DNA of 64,000 nucleotides from Aphrocallistes beatrix (lineage: Eukaryota > Porifera > Hexactinellida > Sceptrulophora > Aphrocallistidae), in contig OY725504.1 of the NCBI GenBank assembly GCA_963281255.1, positions 2,356,001-2,420,000 of the forward strand, in the 5' to 3' direction. The notes below the pieces were generated by a model. That model saw only the letters and a program-made list of their open reading frames with translations, was not told the origin of the DNA and did no database searches. Numbering within the stretch: position 1 is the stretch's first letter; the number at the start of each line of letters is the position of its first letter. The translations under genes were made by a program, and so were the position numbers. Below are positions 21,780 to 33,623 of the stretch, in pieces.

Positions 21780-22420
21780 CCTTATTCAACAACTTATCGC
21801 AGTATTTAACTTCAAAATGTGGTACATCAAAATTTTTCACATCATGACACCTTCAAATGTGTGAAAAATTTGTCAGTCATGACTAGAATCTCTAAGATGA
21901 CCACGTCCGATAGCATCTCCCGGAATCCCATATCTATACTTCATTTAACCATGCCAGATCATTATTTTGATGCTGAATTCATCTCTAGCACTTAATTTTC
22001 TGCGATATGTTAAATATTTTGGTCATATTTGGAGAATTATTGGCTACCTATTCCTTACAACGCCCATGAATGTTGAAAATTATTGGTTGTTGCTAGGCAC
22101 GGTCAACCCTAAAATTTCCCTAATATTGTCAATATATGTATGTATATAATTCCTTGAAATTTAGTCCTGAGCCCAAATTCAACATTAAAATGATGCTCTG
22201 GCATTGTTAAAAGAAGCTATAGACGTGAGACATTTCGCTTTATAATGTCCTTTTTAGAGCGATACCAAGTGATACAGGTAGCTCCAAGTGGCGAAAAATT
22301 AGCATCGTTTAAAAAATCTGTCTAAATGTTTAGAACCCCTATAGGGATCCAAAAATAGTAAAAAAGCATTTTGGGCAAATTTTTGATGAACAAATTCTCC
22401 ATGTGAAACTGTAACCTTAA
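21780..22420 (+). repeat. Diverged repeat family A / foldback
   Basis: ATGCCAGATCATTATTTTGATGC at about 21950 and its reverse complement near 22190 form a foldback like that at 5590-5838. The flanks also match family A loosely. Confidence 0.55.
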
Positions 22421-23245
22421 CTGAGTTGACGGTGGGTTCCCGTTTGCCCGAATCTAGCCTTGCGCAGTAGATATAACTAAAGTGATATTGGATCTAGTGA
22501 TATAATGGATAAAGTGATATCGTGAATCTAGCTTGACTAATTCATTGAAAAATGATGAATAATTATGAATTATTCAATTAATGAATTATTCAAAATCTCA
22601 AACATTAGTGCAGATTCTATGCCCAAAAGCGGTTAAAAGGTTGTTCATGTTATATACCTCTAACATTGTTCAGTCCTTAAGCGAAATATCAAATATTTTT
22701 TTCATTATTTTAGTTTCAAATTTTGAGTAATTCATTGATAATTTATGAATTAGTCAACTTAGTCGTGAATATATTGAGTGAGAATATTATCCTGTTTGAG
22801 GTGTTTCCGTTGATAGCATTCCATAATAATGTTATTTGATGGAATGTCATCGGTATAATAATTATATAGTATGATGGTTATAAAGTTATACTTTTAATAT
22901 ACTGATTTTTTTGGCTAAAAATAACCTGCACCGGCATTATCACTATACTCGCTATGAGTTGCGTAACTTTGGCCATTGAATTTTTATCCCGCTTAAATTT
23001 CTGGAAGTTTCACATGAATTACGTCTCATTAGAGAATATATAAACGGATACCAATATGGAAGGAGCTGAAGTTGAGGCCTTGGAGTAGAATATGTTAATA
23101 AGGGTGAAATGGGCACATTGAATAATTAGAAATTGTTAATAGCGCATGTGCCTAAATATGAGTCTATTTAGGTGATGAAAACACGCGCAAAACTTCCGCG
23201 AATATTCCAATAGACGTATGTTGTAATTCTGTTTTTCTCAATTAG
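22421..23245. other. End of Spt16 intron 1, unassigned
   Basis: AT-rich DNA with no recognised element. It ends with a pyrimidine-rich stretch and the acceptor ATTAG. Confidence 0.5.
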
Positions 23246-23413
23246 GTAGGAAGAAAATCGATTTTGTCAGGCCACTTGAGAATCTTTTATTTGGGAAAGA
23301 TGACGAAAATGGTAATTATTTTCCAAAGATCAAGTTATATGAAAGACTCAAAGGAGATTCTAATAAGGAAAATTTTTCTACTATGTTGCAAGAAATGAAA
23401 GCTTCTAGTTCAG
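23246..23413 (+). CDS. Spt16: FACT subunit SPT16, exon 2
   Basis: The acceptor AG at 23244-23245 completes the split Gly codon and opens with RKKIDFVRPLENLLFG. It then reads NYFPKIKLYERLKGDSNKEN, the variable segment between the first strands of the N-terminal domain. The exon ends TCAG|GTATAT at 23413 in phase 1. An alternative acceptor four bases downstream would break the frame. Residues here are less conserved than in exons 1 and 3; the assignment rests on exact phase and collinearity. Confidence 0.82.
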
Positions 23414-23423
23414 GTATATAATG

Positions 23424-23770
23424 CACGGGTGTAAATGTGTTACGAAATTTTTGAAAATATTGCCATTGCAAACAGTGCATATTTTCATTATATAGGGTAT
23501 TTCTACTAACAGAATCCACATTCTTTTCGATTCCCTGACATCAAAAAAAATTTTTGATGCAATTTTAAGTACCTGGGGTTGGTTAATTTCTGTACAATTT
23601 TCGATATCTGATTTCTCATCATCTATTCATTTTAGATGTAATTAAAGTGTTAAATATGTATAGAAGCCATGCATAAAATGTCTATGAATAGTGAATTTAC
23701 TCAATATAATGGTTTGATTTCACGAAATCTTTTATTTTTGACCAAAATCGCCGTTCCGCATCCCACTATC
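23424..23770. repeat. Intron 2 repeat, inverted copy at 29280-29640
   Basis: Starting about 10 bp after the exon 2 donor, this block matches 29280-29640 in reverse complement (shared GTAACACATTTACACCCGTG, read at 29610). The right copy has an extra duplicated AATGTCAGGGAATCGA. Confidence 0.75.
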
Positions 23771-23833
23771 CCCGGACATTATTCACAAAAATTTTCTTCA
23801 CTCTAAAATGGCAGATATCATTGTTTACTCGTA

Positions 23834-24427
23834 CAGGGTGTAACAAAAGTCTTGGCCGGTTGTGAATCTAATTAGTATTCATTCTTTACGAGTACCTCCT
23901 ATCATAGTATCTAGAGTACTACTGCACCACAATTAGTTACTAGATAGATATGCAATTTAAATGGTAGGCTGATTTTAACTAGATCACACCTCTTTAGTAC
24001 TTTCGGGTTTATTTTTCTGAACATCACTTTTCCTGATAAGATTAATGTCGGCGATCTTGGAATTGAAGTCCGCTGTAAAAAAATTTGAATGGTAGAAGGA
24101 GGCCTAACACGAAAAGGAACTGCTGAAAGGCTTCAGCAAGGTTTATTCGAGTTTGGAACAAAGGATTTTAACCGAGATCTCTGGGGAATTTTGTATGAAC
24201 GATTCGATGAAATGAGGATCGGAGATATATTTTCTAACCGTAAAAAGGTATGGACGGAGGTCCAATCTACCCTGCTTGAAAACATGGTTGCTAATTTTTC
24301 CCTAATAGGGTAAAATTAGTCGTAGAAAATAGTGGATATTTTGTTATTTAGTAATTCGAGACAATACAAAAAAAATATTATAGTTTTATGCTATAATACA
24401 ACCGGCCAAGACTTTTGTTACACCCTG
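23834..24427. mobile_element. Tc1/mariner-type element with 30-bp terminal inverted repeats
   Basis: CAGGGTGTAACAAAAGTCTT at 23834 is mirrored at the right end (24398-24427) over about 30 bp. TA flanks both ends. The interior has a 74-residue open frame (24089-24313, + strand) that I do not recognise. The element may be a deleted transposon rather than a MITE. Confidence 0.8.
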
Positions 24428-24699
24428 TATTATATAGAAGTATGTTTCGAAATAAATATTTATAATGTTCGTATATTGTTATTTTCAAATGTTATATATG
24501 CTAAATTGTATATTTTTCTTAGTTTCCCTTTTAATGTTTAAATAGTTGTTAACTGAATTACTGCTATTATTGGAATTAAATATTCTAGTATCATTTTGCG
24601 GTTATATTTGTACTAAATATATCTAACATATACGTATGTAAACATATATATGCTGTATAATAGCGCATATCTCTGCTTAAGATACAAATTTTATACTTA

Positions 24700-24885
24700 C
24701 TAATCGTCATCAGAATTATCTGTGTCCCAATTGTGAGGTTGAATCCTATCATCCTCCTCGGTGTTAATATTATCCATCAACTCTACCTCATCGTGAGGTG
24801 TTACTGTGTTTTCTGAACTACTTGATTCTTTTTGTGATTCACGAATAGCATCGTCCCAATTAAGATTGTAGCTATAGGTCACCAT
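24700..24885 (-). CDS. Small acidic open frame, possible C-terminal tail
   Basis: Sixty-one residues, rich in Asp, Glu and Ser toward the end (EEDDRIQPHNWD). It lies just downstream of the DDE-like frames on the same strand. SYNLNWDDAIRE could follow their last helix after a frameshift, so it may be the end of that protein. Function unknown. Confidence 0.35.
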   Translation of the reverse strand: MVTYSYNLNWDDAIRESQKESSSSENTVTPHDEVELMDNINTEEDDRIQPHNWDTDNSDDD

Positions 24886-24939
24886 AGTCGATTATACGTT
24901 GATAATATAATGCTTGGTTAGTTTCTCTTGTCTTGAATC

Positions 24940-25851
24940 TCAAATTCCACATCTTCTGCAGACGAGAATGAAGCATTTCACCACTTTGTTCTGAACTGAT
25001 CGCAGCTCCAGCATTAGGAATAGACTCATAATAGAGAAAATATTCTTGTAGTGATCAGATAGCACATGGGATTTTAAAGACCACAGCAAAGAAGTAGATG
25101 TCCAAGCATCCCTGAAGTCACGAATACTTTCGACCCAGCCTAAAATTTCACGGGTTTTTCCAAGACATTTATCTTTAACGGTCTTCAATGCTCTTAGTGC
25201 ATCTGAATACAAATTAGCATGAACTTCAAAAGGTATTTCCCCCATTGCCACTGCATCTAGAAGGCGTGAACATGAATTTCCTTCCAGTGCCCCTGTCCAG
25301 TAATCAGACATGTATACCTTAGCCTTTAGCAATGCTTTACAGTGACGTTTATAAAGTTGGCGACTCTCTTTAGTCACGGCTGTTTCCGATGGTCTTGCAG
25401 CAAAATAGAGTTTATTCGTAAGACCGATCAGGATGTGGAGTGGAGCCAGTGCTAGTACCTCCATTGGAGAATCCTTCCACCGAATAATGGGGTGATTGAC
25501 AACATTATTGGATTTTAAAGCTAAGTCAGATATAACCCCATCATAAGATCTAGCCTTGGCTGGTTTTCCAGTACAGGGGTCTCCTTTTCGCCAGAGGCAA
25601 TATGGACAAGGGTGTTTGCTCTGTGCCTGTTGAATTCCAACAAGCAGTACTGCAACCTTAAAATCACAAGCTATTTGCTTTGGAATTCCAATATCAAATA
25701 GTGAAAAAATAGATGGATAATTAAACATTTCTCGCAGATTGTTGTGAGTTTCAGGAGCCTGTCCAATTGCGATCACAAAATTTGTTAGTACGCTGTTTGG
25801 ATTTGGCAGGTTGTGACTCTTGGTGATCACTGAAACAATATTTACTGACAT
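24940..25851 (-). pseudogene. Unclassified DDE-like protein, C-terminal part
   Basis: This 303-residue frame begins in a sequence that one frame upstream reads FQLDGGQQFLKMSVNIVSV. It then has IACDFKVAVLLVGIQQAQ (Asp about residue 63), SKHPCPYC (Cys 82 and 85), LAPLHILIG (His 139) and WTGALEGNSCSRLLD (Glu about 190). The spacing of D, D and E is compatible with an RNase H-fold nuclease. I recognise the pattern as one seen in multicopy uncharacterised invertebrate proteins, but I cannot name the superfamily. A frameshift near 24980 would add KMWNLRFKTRETNQALYYQ. I see no terminal repeats around it. Confidence 0.5.
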
Positions 25852-25853
25852 TT

Positions 25854-26808
25854 TTAGGAACTGTTGGCCACCATCGAGTTGGAACTTAAGCCTTGTATAA
25901 TGGATTCAAATTGATTATTTGTGACGATATTAAGTAATTTATGAATGTCAATACAGAATCCAAATGGGGTAGGTACAGGTTTAGCAAATTTGTCTGTACT
26001 CTGCTCTATATTGAGCATGACTGGAGCAAAAATCTCGCCGAAGATGATCCACTTTTCATCCCAAGCAGCCTTTACGCCTCCTGCTGGAAAGATGACGCCA
26101 TCTCTACGAAGTATCCTAGCCATTTCCCAATACGCATTCTTTCCTAAACCTAGGTGTCCAAGTCGTAGATCTCGAACAGTTGAATAGCTGAGAGTTTTAG
26201 TGTCATGGTTACGACCTTCATAACCTACTGAAGTAAGTGCAAGTTGTCTATTACTGTCAAGAGAAGAGTGTAGTTTCAAGACAGATGTAGATAAAGTCGA
26301 AGTCGTTTTCTCATTTTCAATCTTTTTCAACGCGCTACGGAGATAATCACAAGCAAACCTATCAGCATGGCCTCGGGCTTGAACACGTTCACCGAATAAC
26401 TGCGCTGCCTGAGGAGCAGACCTGGGGTGTTTCAAAACTTTATTGCATGCATTTTTATCATGACTATCCATGAATTGCCCACACTTACTACACAGAGACT
26501 TGATATGACTTTGTTCAAGTGGTCGTCCTGCACTAGATAAATTAGATTGCAATTTTGTTAATCTATTATTGACCAATGATGAGGCTATTTGGCATACTTG
26601 GCATCTCATTTCGGCACTACATACGATTGTTTGCCTTGTGTCGCGGACGAACCTATCAATCATTGGTTGAAATTCAATAGAGATACGTAATTTGGACCAC
26701 TTTTCTTGAGTTATCTCGTCAGAATCAAGTCGGACAAGCCTTCTTTTACAGCTGTTACACGGTGTCTTAGGCTTCGAAAGATTGGTTAACTCAAGCGAAA
26801 AATCTATG
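25854..26808 (-). pseudogene. Unclassified DDE-like protein, N-terminal part
   Basis: The frame is open upstream of the ATG at 26663 to about 26880. It contains CNSCKRRLVRLDSDE (CxxC), CSAEMRCQVCQ (C-x5-C-x2-C), LCSKCGQFMDSH and a block with LGHLGLGKNAYWEMAR. The Cys pairs suggest zinc binding. It ends at a stop just before the DGGQQFLKM motif of the next frame, so one frameshift (about 25885-25910) separates the two halves. The gene lies in Spt16 intron 2, antisense to it. Confidence 0.5.
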
Positions 26809-27015
26809 TTATAAAACTTCTTTGCCCTCTGAACTACAAGGGTAGAAAGTGACTGCCTCTTTGTTGTTACAACAGCACAAGAAATGCGTCAAACAACAAA
26901 AGCGACAAACGCAATAAAGTTTATCTAAGTGATAGTCATCCCATATATCCACTACTTCACTAGGAATTTCAAAGAGTGATGCCAATTTTGGAACTGATGT
27001 GTAGGAATAATACAA
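26809..27015 (-). other. Cys-rich open frame upstream of the DDE-like protein
   Basis: Sixty-eight residues with LYCVCRFCCLTHFL. From about 26880 the coding-like signal passes to the neighbouring frame (TTKRQSLSTLVVQRAKKFYN), which runs into the DDE-like N-terminus. It is therefore probably the first part of the same decayed gene. Confidence 0.35.
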
Positions 27016-27466
27016 TTACGAAGAATTTAATTTTTACGACAATATACGTAACCTTTGTAATTTCTGACAAGAATAAATAATTTTACCATCTTTAACTAAT
27101 TTCATGGTAAGTTATTAATACACAGTCGATGGATAAATAATATTTATCAATCGAAACAATATTTTCTTTAATAAAATTAAGTGATGCATTCATTTGGTTT
27201 GCGGTTGATTTCCATGACTATATTAAATCTTTTCGTTTAATAGTTGAAGTTATTCCTGAAAGCCTTATCTATGAGATTATACTATGTCTACAAATATTAC
27301 ATGTCATACTTGTTGTATGTTTTCATTATTTTATTTGAATCAAAATGATTCAAGGAGGAGCTGTGATGATAATCATATTAGTGAAAAGGTATAAACATTG
27401 TATTTTCTATTTGCATCAGAATTTTGGGCACAGAAAAGATCTATCAATTTCTAAACATGAATGGTA
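27016..27466. other. Unassigned AT-rich DNA
   Basis: Nothing recognised between the DDE-like gene and the next transposon. Confidence 0.5.
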
Positions 27467-28850
27467 CAGTGTGTTCGGAAATTATTGAGACTAAATATAA
27501 TTATCTTAAACTATTCATTGGTGAAGTATGGCTCTTAGCTACGCTTAAATTAAGTTAATATACATGTCTTTAAACGAAATTCAAAATTGAATCCTGACAA
27601 CTTTAATAATTAATATTTTTTCCCTTATTTTTCAAACAAAGCTGAATTCTTTTGGTATTGAACTGCAAAAAGGCCGGAGAAATTCTGGATCAAAGGACTC
27701 CCAAATCTCCCGTATAGACTCTTTTAGTTGGTCTATGGTTTTAGGATGTCGTACAAGTAGCCTTCTCTTCAAAACCGCCCAAAGATTTTCGATTGTGGCA
27801 AGGTCTGGACTATTTGGTGGCCAATCGATTCGAAGGGGGACAAACTCTGCTTTCCACCCCTTGGCTGCCTTGCCAGTGTGTACAGGACTGTTGTCTTCCT
27901 GTAAAACCCAACTTTCTCCGTATTTCCCTTTAGCCTCCTCAATAAGACACTCGCTAAGAGTGGAAATGTACACAGCTTGATTAAAGTTTTCGGTAAAAAT
28001 TTTAAGATGTGTGGTCCCCATAAGCGAAATCCCACCCCAAAGATGAACTTTAGAAGGATGTTTGAAAGTCGGCAGAATAATTGGCTGCCCATTCTTCGTC
28101 CACACATTAACCCTTCCGGAATCAAGCCAAACTGAGCACTCGTCAGTAAAGAATGTTTTGCTCCAGTCAAATCCTTTCATTTCCTTACACCATGCGATTC
28201 TTTTGGAGACATGGAGGTCATTGAGAGCTGGGACTCGGACAGCACGTGTGTTCAGGAAGTTCTGCCTCATTACCTGGGCATGGAGGGTGCTGATGGATAC
28301 ATTCACTCCTAACTTTGGTAGAATGGAACGTAATGAAGTCCTCGGATTGCAATTTAGAATGGAGGCAATTCTTTTTTTGCCATTTCCCTGGATTTTAGTT
28401 GGGCGTCCAGCTCCTTTCTTATGCTGGAGGGTTTTTTTTCTCTCTGATAAGGGATAAGACACGAAAAACAGTCGGCTTGGGAATGTTCGTCCGCCTAGAG
28501 ATTTCCATTCCTCTGGTAATTCCAGCGTTATACAAGGTCTCTATTTGATTTCTGCGTTGTTGTTGTGTAGAAAACATCGATGCAGTACCGAATAATTCAA
28601 ATTGAAAATGAAAATCGGGTAGTAAAATATTTGTTAAAAAAAATAGAAGATTTGAAAAATAGAAGATTGTTTGTTTTGTCAATGCAATTTTTTTTTGATA
28701 GTGGATATCTTAAATCTGTGATGAATTATCTAGTCTAGCCAAGTCTAGCTATTCAATAACACTGATGGTTATATAATATGTGCTTGTACTAGGAATATAT
28801 TGCTAATTGAAGGCAATTCGAAAAAGTCTCAATAATTTCCGAACACACTG
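27467..28850 (-). mobile_element. Tc1/mariner element, DD34E type
   Basis: The ends CAGTGTGTTCGGAAATTATT (27467) and AATAATTTCCGAACACACTG (28850) are inverted, each beside TA (27465-27466, 28851-28852). The element is 1384 bp with one transposase gene on the minus strand. The same end motif (TATTGAGAC just inside) is shared with the DD35E element, so the two are distant relatives. Confidence 0.92.
27632..28577 (-). pseudogene. Tc1-like transposase (DD34E), one frameshift
   Basis: The start MFSTQQQRRNQIE (28577) leads into a helix-turn-helix (MEISRRTNIPKPTVFRVL). A T-run near 28430-28440 shifts the frame. The second frame continues with HKKGAGRPTK and the triad D in FFTDECS, D in LQEDNSPVHT and E in SPDLATIENLW, with 34 residues between the last two. 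The length after joining is about 310 residues, normal for Tc1. Apart from the frameshift it looks intact. Confidence 0.88.
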
Positions 28851-28912
28851 TATTTATTAAAGATGTGACCAATAAAAACAATCTAGTTATAAACTAAATT
28901 GCTCGAAATATA

Positions 28913-29268
28913 TCCTTACTATTAAAACTCGATTAATATTTGTATATATATATCTGTTACGCTGAAATTTTAAGGCTGAAATTTTAATAGAATCTGTATA
29001 CTAACATGTCTCACATATGATGCAACTATCATCAAAAAATGATGACTCATCACTTTGTTATGACGTCATCATTACGCATCAAAAATGTTTAAATTCACAA
29101 ATTTGGTGATTTTTCGAGTTTAATCGATTAGCACAGTAGGACAGACATATTTAGAGATGTTATCTCCCTTATAATTAACCATTGTGACTTCAGGCGACCG
29201 AAGGGAGCCTCCGGCGGACACAAAGTGTCCGCCAGCCGCGCAGCGCAAGCAAGCGCGAAGCGCGCTTG
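28913..29268 (+). mobile_element. Helitron-like repeat, internally shortened
   Basis: 5' end TCCTTACTATTAAAACTCG; the 3' GC-rich end finishes in CGCGCTTG followed by T. The first half of the usual interior (GAATTGATTGAAG to GCCATTTTA) is deleted. Confidence 0.8.
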
Positions 29269-29279
29269 TATACAATAAT

Positions 29280-29640
29280 ACGCGGAACGGCGATTTTGGT
29301 CAAAAATGAAAGATTTCGTGAAATCAAACCATTATATTGAGTAAATTCACTATTCATAGACAGTTTATGCATGGCTTCTATACATATTTAATACTTTAAT
29401 TACATCTAAAATGAGTAGATGATGAGAAATCAGATCTCGAAAATTGTACAGAAATGAACCAACCCCAGGTACTTAAAATTGCATCAAATGTCAGGGAATC
29501 GAGGGGTTTTAATGTCAGGGAATCGAAAAGAATGTGGATTCTGTTAGTAGAAATACAATATATAATGAAAATATGCACCGTTTGCATTGGCAATTTTTTC
29601 AAAAATTTCGTAACACATTTACACCCGTGAATGCATTAAT
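29280..29640. repeat. Inverted partner of the 23424-23770 repeat
   Basis: See the entry at 23424. The left boundary abuts the Helitron-like copy ending at 29268 and the right boundary is about 50 bp before the next one at 29693. Confidence 0.7.
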
Positions 29641-29692
29641 GTTAGACTTGATTTGCTTATTTATGCTGCTCGACCTTAGGTTAATGTTGACA

Positions 29693-30220
29693 TCCTTACT
29701 ATTAAAACTCGATTAATGTTTGTTTGTTTGTGTATATATCTATCTATCTGTAGCGAATTGATTGAAGAAACTGCCAGGTACAGAAAGCTGATTTTTGGCA
29801 TGTGGGGTCTTTTGACAATGGCTCCAGTTAGTTCTGAGCTCAGACGAAAATGTCGACTCATCATCGAATTATGACGTCATTGCCACGTTTTTTATAAATA
29901 GAAATTTCAATTTTTCGCCCATAACTCAGCCATTTTAGGTGATAGAAAGCTGAAATTTTAATGGAATGTGTATATTAATATATCTTACATATGATGCAAC
30001 TCTCATCAAAAAATGATGACTCATCACTGTTATGACATCATCATTACGCATCAAAATTTTTAAAATTGACAAATTTGTCGATTTTTCGAGTGATATCGAT
30101 TTTAACACTAAGATAGACATATTTAGAGATGTTATCTCCCTTACAATTAACCATGTGACCCCAGGTGACCGAAGGGAGCCTCAGGTGGACACAAAGTGTC
30201 CGCCAAGTGAAGCGCGCTTG
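29693..30220 (+). mobile_element. Helitron-like repeat, near full length
   Basis: All blocks are present in order: 5' end, GTTTGTTTGTG, GAATTGATTGAAGAAACTG, TTATGACGTCATT, GGCGGACAC-type arms in diverged form, and the terminal CGCGCTTG at 30220. Confidence 0.8.
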
Positions 30221-32284
30221 GTAACTATTATGTGAGGCTAATGATATTTAGAAGCAACTTTCGCGCTTCGCTCTCTGAATCCCCATGACTATTATTTGTA
30301 CCTGTTATCCGTTTGTTTGTTTTTAAAATTTGGGGGCTACATTTTCTTCATATTATACATTATATATTTACTTTTTAGTATTTACGTGTGATAGGAAAAA
30401 AATGACATTCTTAATTCGTTTTGAAACCATCATAATCGTTTACAACTGTTCCAAATCCTAGATTGTTTAAATTGTGAATAATTTAGCATACATATATCCG
30501 GACTTTGATTTCTTAAAGACTAGCTTGCAAACTTTTTTAGAGCAAGAACCTTTAAATATTTTATTTTTATGACTACTAATTTGTATCTTTCATTTTTTAA
30601 TATTAAGTTAGAAGAATTACTCTCCTTTGAATTTATTTTCTATTGAATTAACTTTTGAGTCATAACTTTTGAAGTGTTTCAATGGATTATATAGAATTAA
30701 TTTTATCTAAATTCCATTACAATTTGTATATGATTACGGTTCGGGAGTGCAAAGAGGTACTAGGGTTCATTTATCAACTGAAAGGGAGTGCAAGGGGTAG
30801 GCGTTTTGGGTAAAAAATTGCCCGATTTTCCCGAATGCTAACTTTAACTAATGTTTTCTTTCAGAATACCAAGAATTTGTTGTTTAAATAATAAATAAGG
30901 TTAACATTATGTAAAATGTGTCGATATTGAAAATTTTTTAAATTAAGACTTGTCAAACTTTCTTATTCTACACCCAAAAATTCCCAAAGCAACCGAAGGA
31001 GGCATTGGGGTGCCAAAATCGTCATATGGAGCAGTCGCTCGCAGATGAGCCTTTTCACGAAATTCCACGATCCAATTCTTTATGGACGCTTAAATTAACG
31101 AGGTTCATGCTATTCTGATTTTCTGACTGAAATCGACGCAGAATGGCTCTCCCTAAGCTACTCAGAATCGCGATAATAGGTTACGAGTTATCTTATGCAT
31201 ATTTTAAAACGCTCGGATTTTTTCTTATTCGAATTGAGTGAAGAATTGACAAGTCGTCGAGATAAAAGGTTATGTGTATATTAATTTTCACACTTTTCTA
31301 TACAAACTTTCGCACTATTTGACAGATTTTTATTACTATGGTGGAGACTAGTTTCCAACGGTTGACATGGGTTTCAGGGAAATAGATTTCGAATCTATTT
31401 GATGAATTATTTGTTGACTTTTTTACACATAGTATTCTAAACACTAAGGCAATTGTAGTCTCTAATTTTTCTGGACCAGAGATTGGTTAGTATATTCAGG
31501 CTTATTCACATCACTCAATTTTCTTCTGTGCAAAGTCATTGAAATTTATTATCGACATATATAAAAAAACTAAGTGCTTAAATCAGTAATCAAAAATGTG
31601 TAATCATCATTATATTGTGCAACAAGCTATTATTACGATTATTTGACCAATTTTCGTGCATGCTTTGCGCAGTCATAATAAGAGTATTAATGCTTATTTA
31701 ACGTAGGAAATCTCACTTTGAACCAGTTGCTGAAAAAAATATAGAAACCTTCATTGGAATGCACGAAAATTGATTTAATTAGTCTAAAATATCAGTGAAG
31801 TAAGTCAAAAGTATCTTTGAACTTAATGTGAAGATAATTCACTTGAGCATGACTTAGATGATATGAATAATTTTCATGATTCCTTAAAAAGCACACTACT
31901 GTTTTTAGATTGCTAACTCAGACCTTTAATTGTTTCCATAAATAATCGAAAGTATAACCTCCTAACACAGGTATTGTTGCATATTATCAAAAGCAGTTAA
32001 AAGCTATAGTTCCATTGTAGTAGGCCGTGATAATTCTAAGTTACAAACCTATAGTAATACTTTAATTAATAACATTATATTCATTATGGCGCTTACACAT
32101 AATTCAAGGCCATTAAGTTAGTTTTCTCACCGCCTCGATTTACATTCATCTATCCGGTCCTTGTAACCAGCTGTAAAATCCGCGTGAAAGTATTCTATTG
32201 TAAAACATTCAACTATGTACGTTCTACTCACCGATACCAATTCGGATATGGTCATCTATATAGTAATCACATACAACCAGTAAT
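30221..32284. other. Middle of Spt16 intron 2, mostly unassigned
   Basis: AT-rich with no gene that I can support. 31215-31440 (CCAACGGTTGACATGGG and AATTGAGTGAAGAATTG) is a degraded copy of the second Helitron-like family seen at 39941-40833. Confidence 0.5.
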
Positions 32285-32571
32285 ACTTGAGTCTCTCAAA
32301 ATCTGCATACTAACATACCTCACATATGATGCAACTATCATCAAAAAATGATGACTCATCACTTTTTATGACGTCATTACTCAGCAAAATTTTCTAAATT
32401 GATAACTTTGGTGATTTTTCGTGTGATATCGATTATAACAGTAGACCAGACGTATTTAGAGATGTTATTTCCCTTATAATTAATCAATGTGACTCCAGGC
32501 GCCCAAAGGGCACCTCTGGCGGACACAAAGTGTCCGCCAGCCGCGCAGCGCAAGCAAGCGAAGCGCGCTTG
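32285..32571 (+). mobile_element. Helitron-like repeat, 3' half
   Basis: Begins in the middle of the family (CATATGATGCAACTATCATC) and has a very regular 3' end ending CGCGCTTG at 32571, with all three hairpins intact. Confidence 0.8.
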
Positions 32572-32864
32572 TTGCATATATTATACGTTGTTCTACTGAA
32601 TTCAATATTTATTATTAAGCTATGTATTATCATTCAAGTCCAATCCCGGAGATTAACATGATCCAGCATCTTGAAGTATTGCAGCTATGTATTTTTTTTC
32701 CATAGGTTCAATCTCATGCAATACGTATTTCCTACAGTTGAACTTCTATGTTTCAACAATTGTACAGCGAGTGATTTGAATGGCACTTTTTGTTTCAGTA
32801 CCCTGGAATGGACATAAAAGATAGGCCAACTTTCCTAAATTAATATCCATGAACACCAACGTTG

Positions 32865-33440
32865 CTAGACCCTTGATAACATTGATACAAGCAAACCAGA
32901 TGATCGTGTTCTTTTATCTGAATGGTAATCCACACTATGCTGTATGAAATCCAAAACCTTTACTGTTCTCAATGCTAGTTCGGCTTGATTGCAGTCTCTA
33001 GTAGTATCCCTACCAACTAACTGCAAGCGATGAGCTCGACAATGTTGAAATATTAAATTCGGTAGTTTCCACCTGGACTTCATGAGTTCGTAAATTCCAT
33101 TAATTAGGGAAGACATTTCTGCAGCCCCATCAGAAGATACACATTTCAATTTTGTAAAGTCTAAATCTCGTATTCTCAGAGACTAATCTCCCATCTTGAA
33201 GAGAGACTCTGCTTTCGTTGTTTCGATGGGACAATAGTCTATCATTTCATTCCACAACTCTATGTTCTGAATTAATGTCAAAATACCGAGCGTATATTCC
33301 AAGCATGTAAAATCCATGCATGGAAGTTTCATCTGCCATTGAGACCAAGAACTAATTGTTTGTAGATATAGAATCCTTTAGATGTATTGTAGCTTCCTCC
33401 TCCAACACCACTGCCTTGAGCTCCATAAACTCGGTTCATG
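32865..33440 (-). pseudogene. hAT-like transposase fragment (catalytic middle)
   Basis: The minus strand encodes SSDGAAEMSSLINGIYELMK and then FQHCRAHRLQLVGRD, the C/H motif (CxxH) after the second catalytic Asp of hAT transposases. Upstream, in other frames, SMADETSMHGFY (first Asp, about 33340) is seen. Several stops break it up. It is the ZMYM/KIAA-like hAT type and may be the parent family of other hAT pieces here. Confidence 0.65.
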
Positions 33441-33623
33441 TAGTAGTATATCTATATGTTGCATTCGCATCTCGTGTTTGTCCAAATTTACACAATTCTT
33501 TCTAAAAATAAAATATATTCTCTTATGACTTAATTAACCCTCAAATTAAGCTAAATTTCTGAGTATGGATACTGAATTTTATTATATTTTAATTAATGTT
33601 TTATTATTTGCCATTTTTAACAG

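Noticed and set aside
23250-23413. Alternative acceptor for Spt16 exon 2 four bases downstream (GTAG)
   Set aside because: It breaks the reading frame and loses the RKKIDFV match.
27735-28457. Open frames opposite the DD34E transposase
   Set aside because: They are antisense shadows of the transposase gene.
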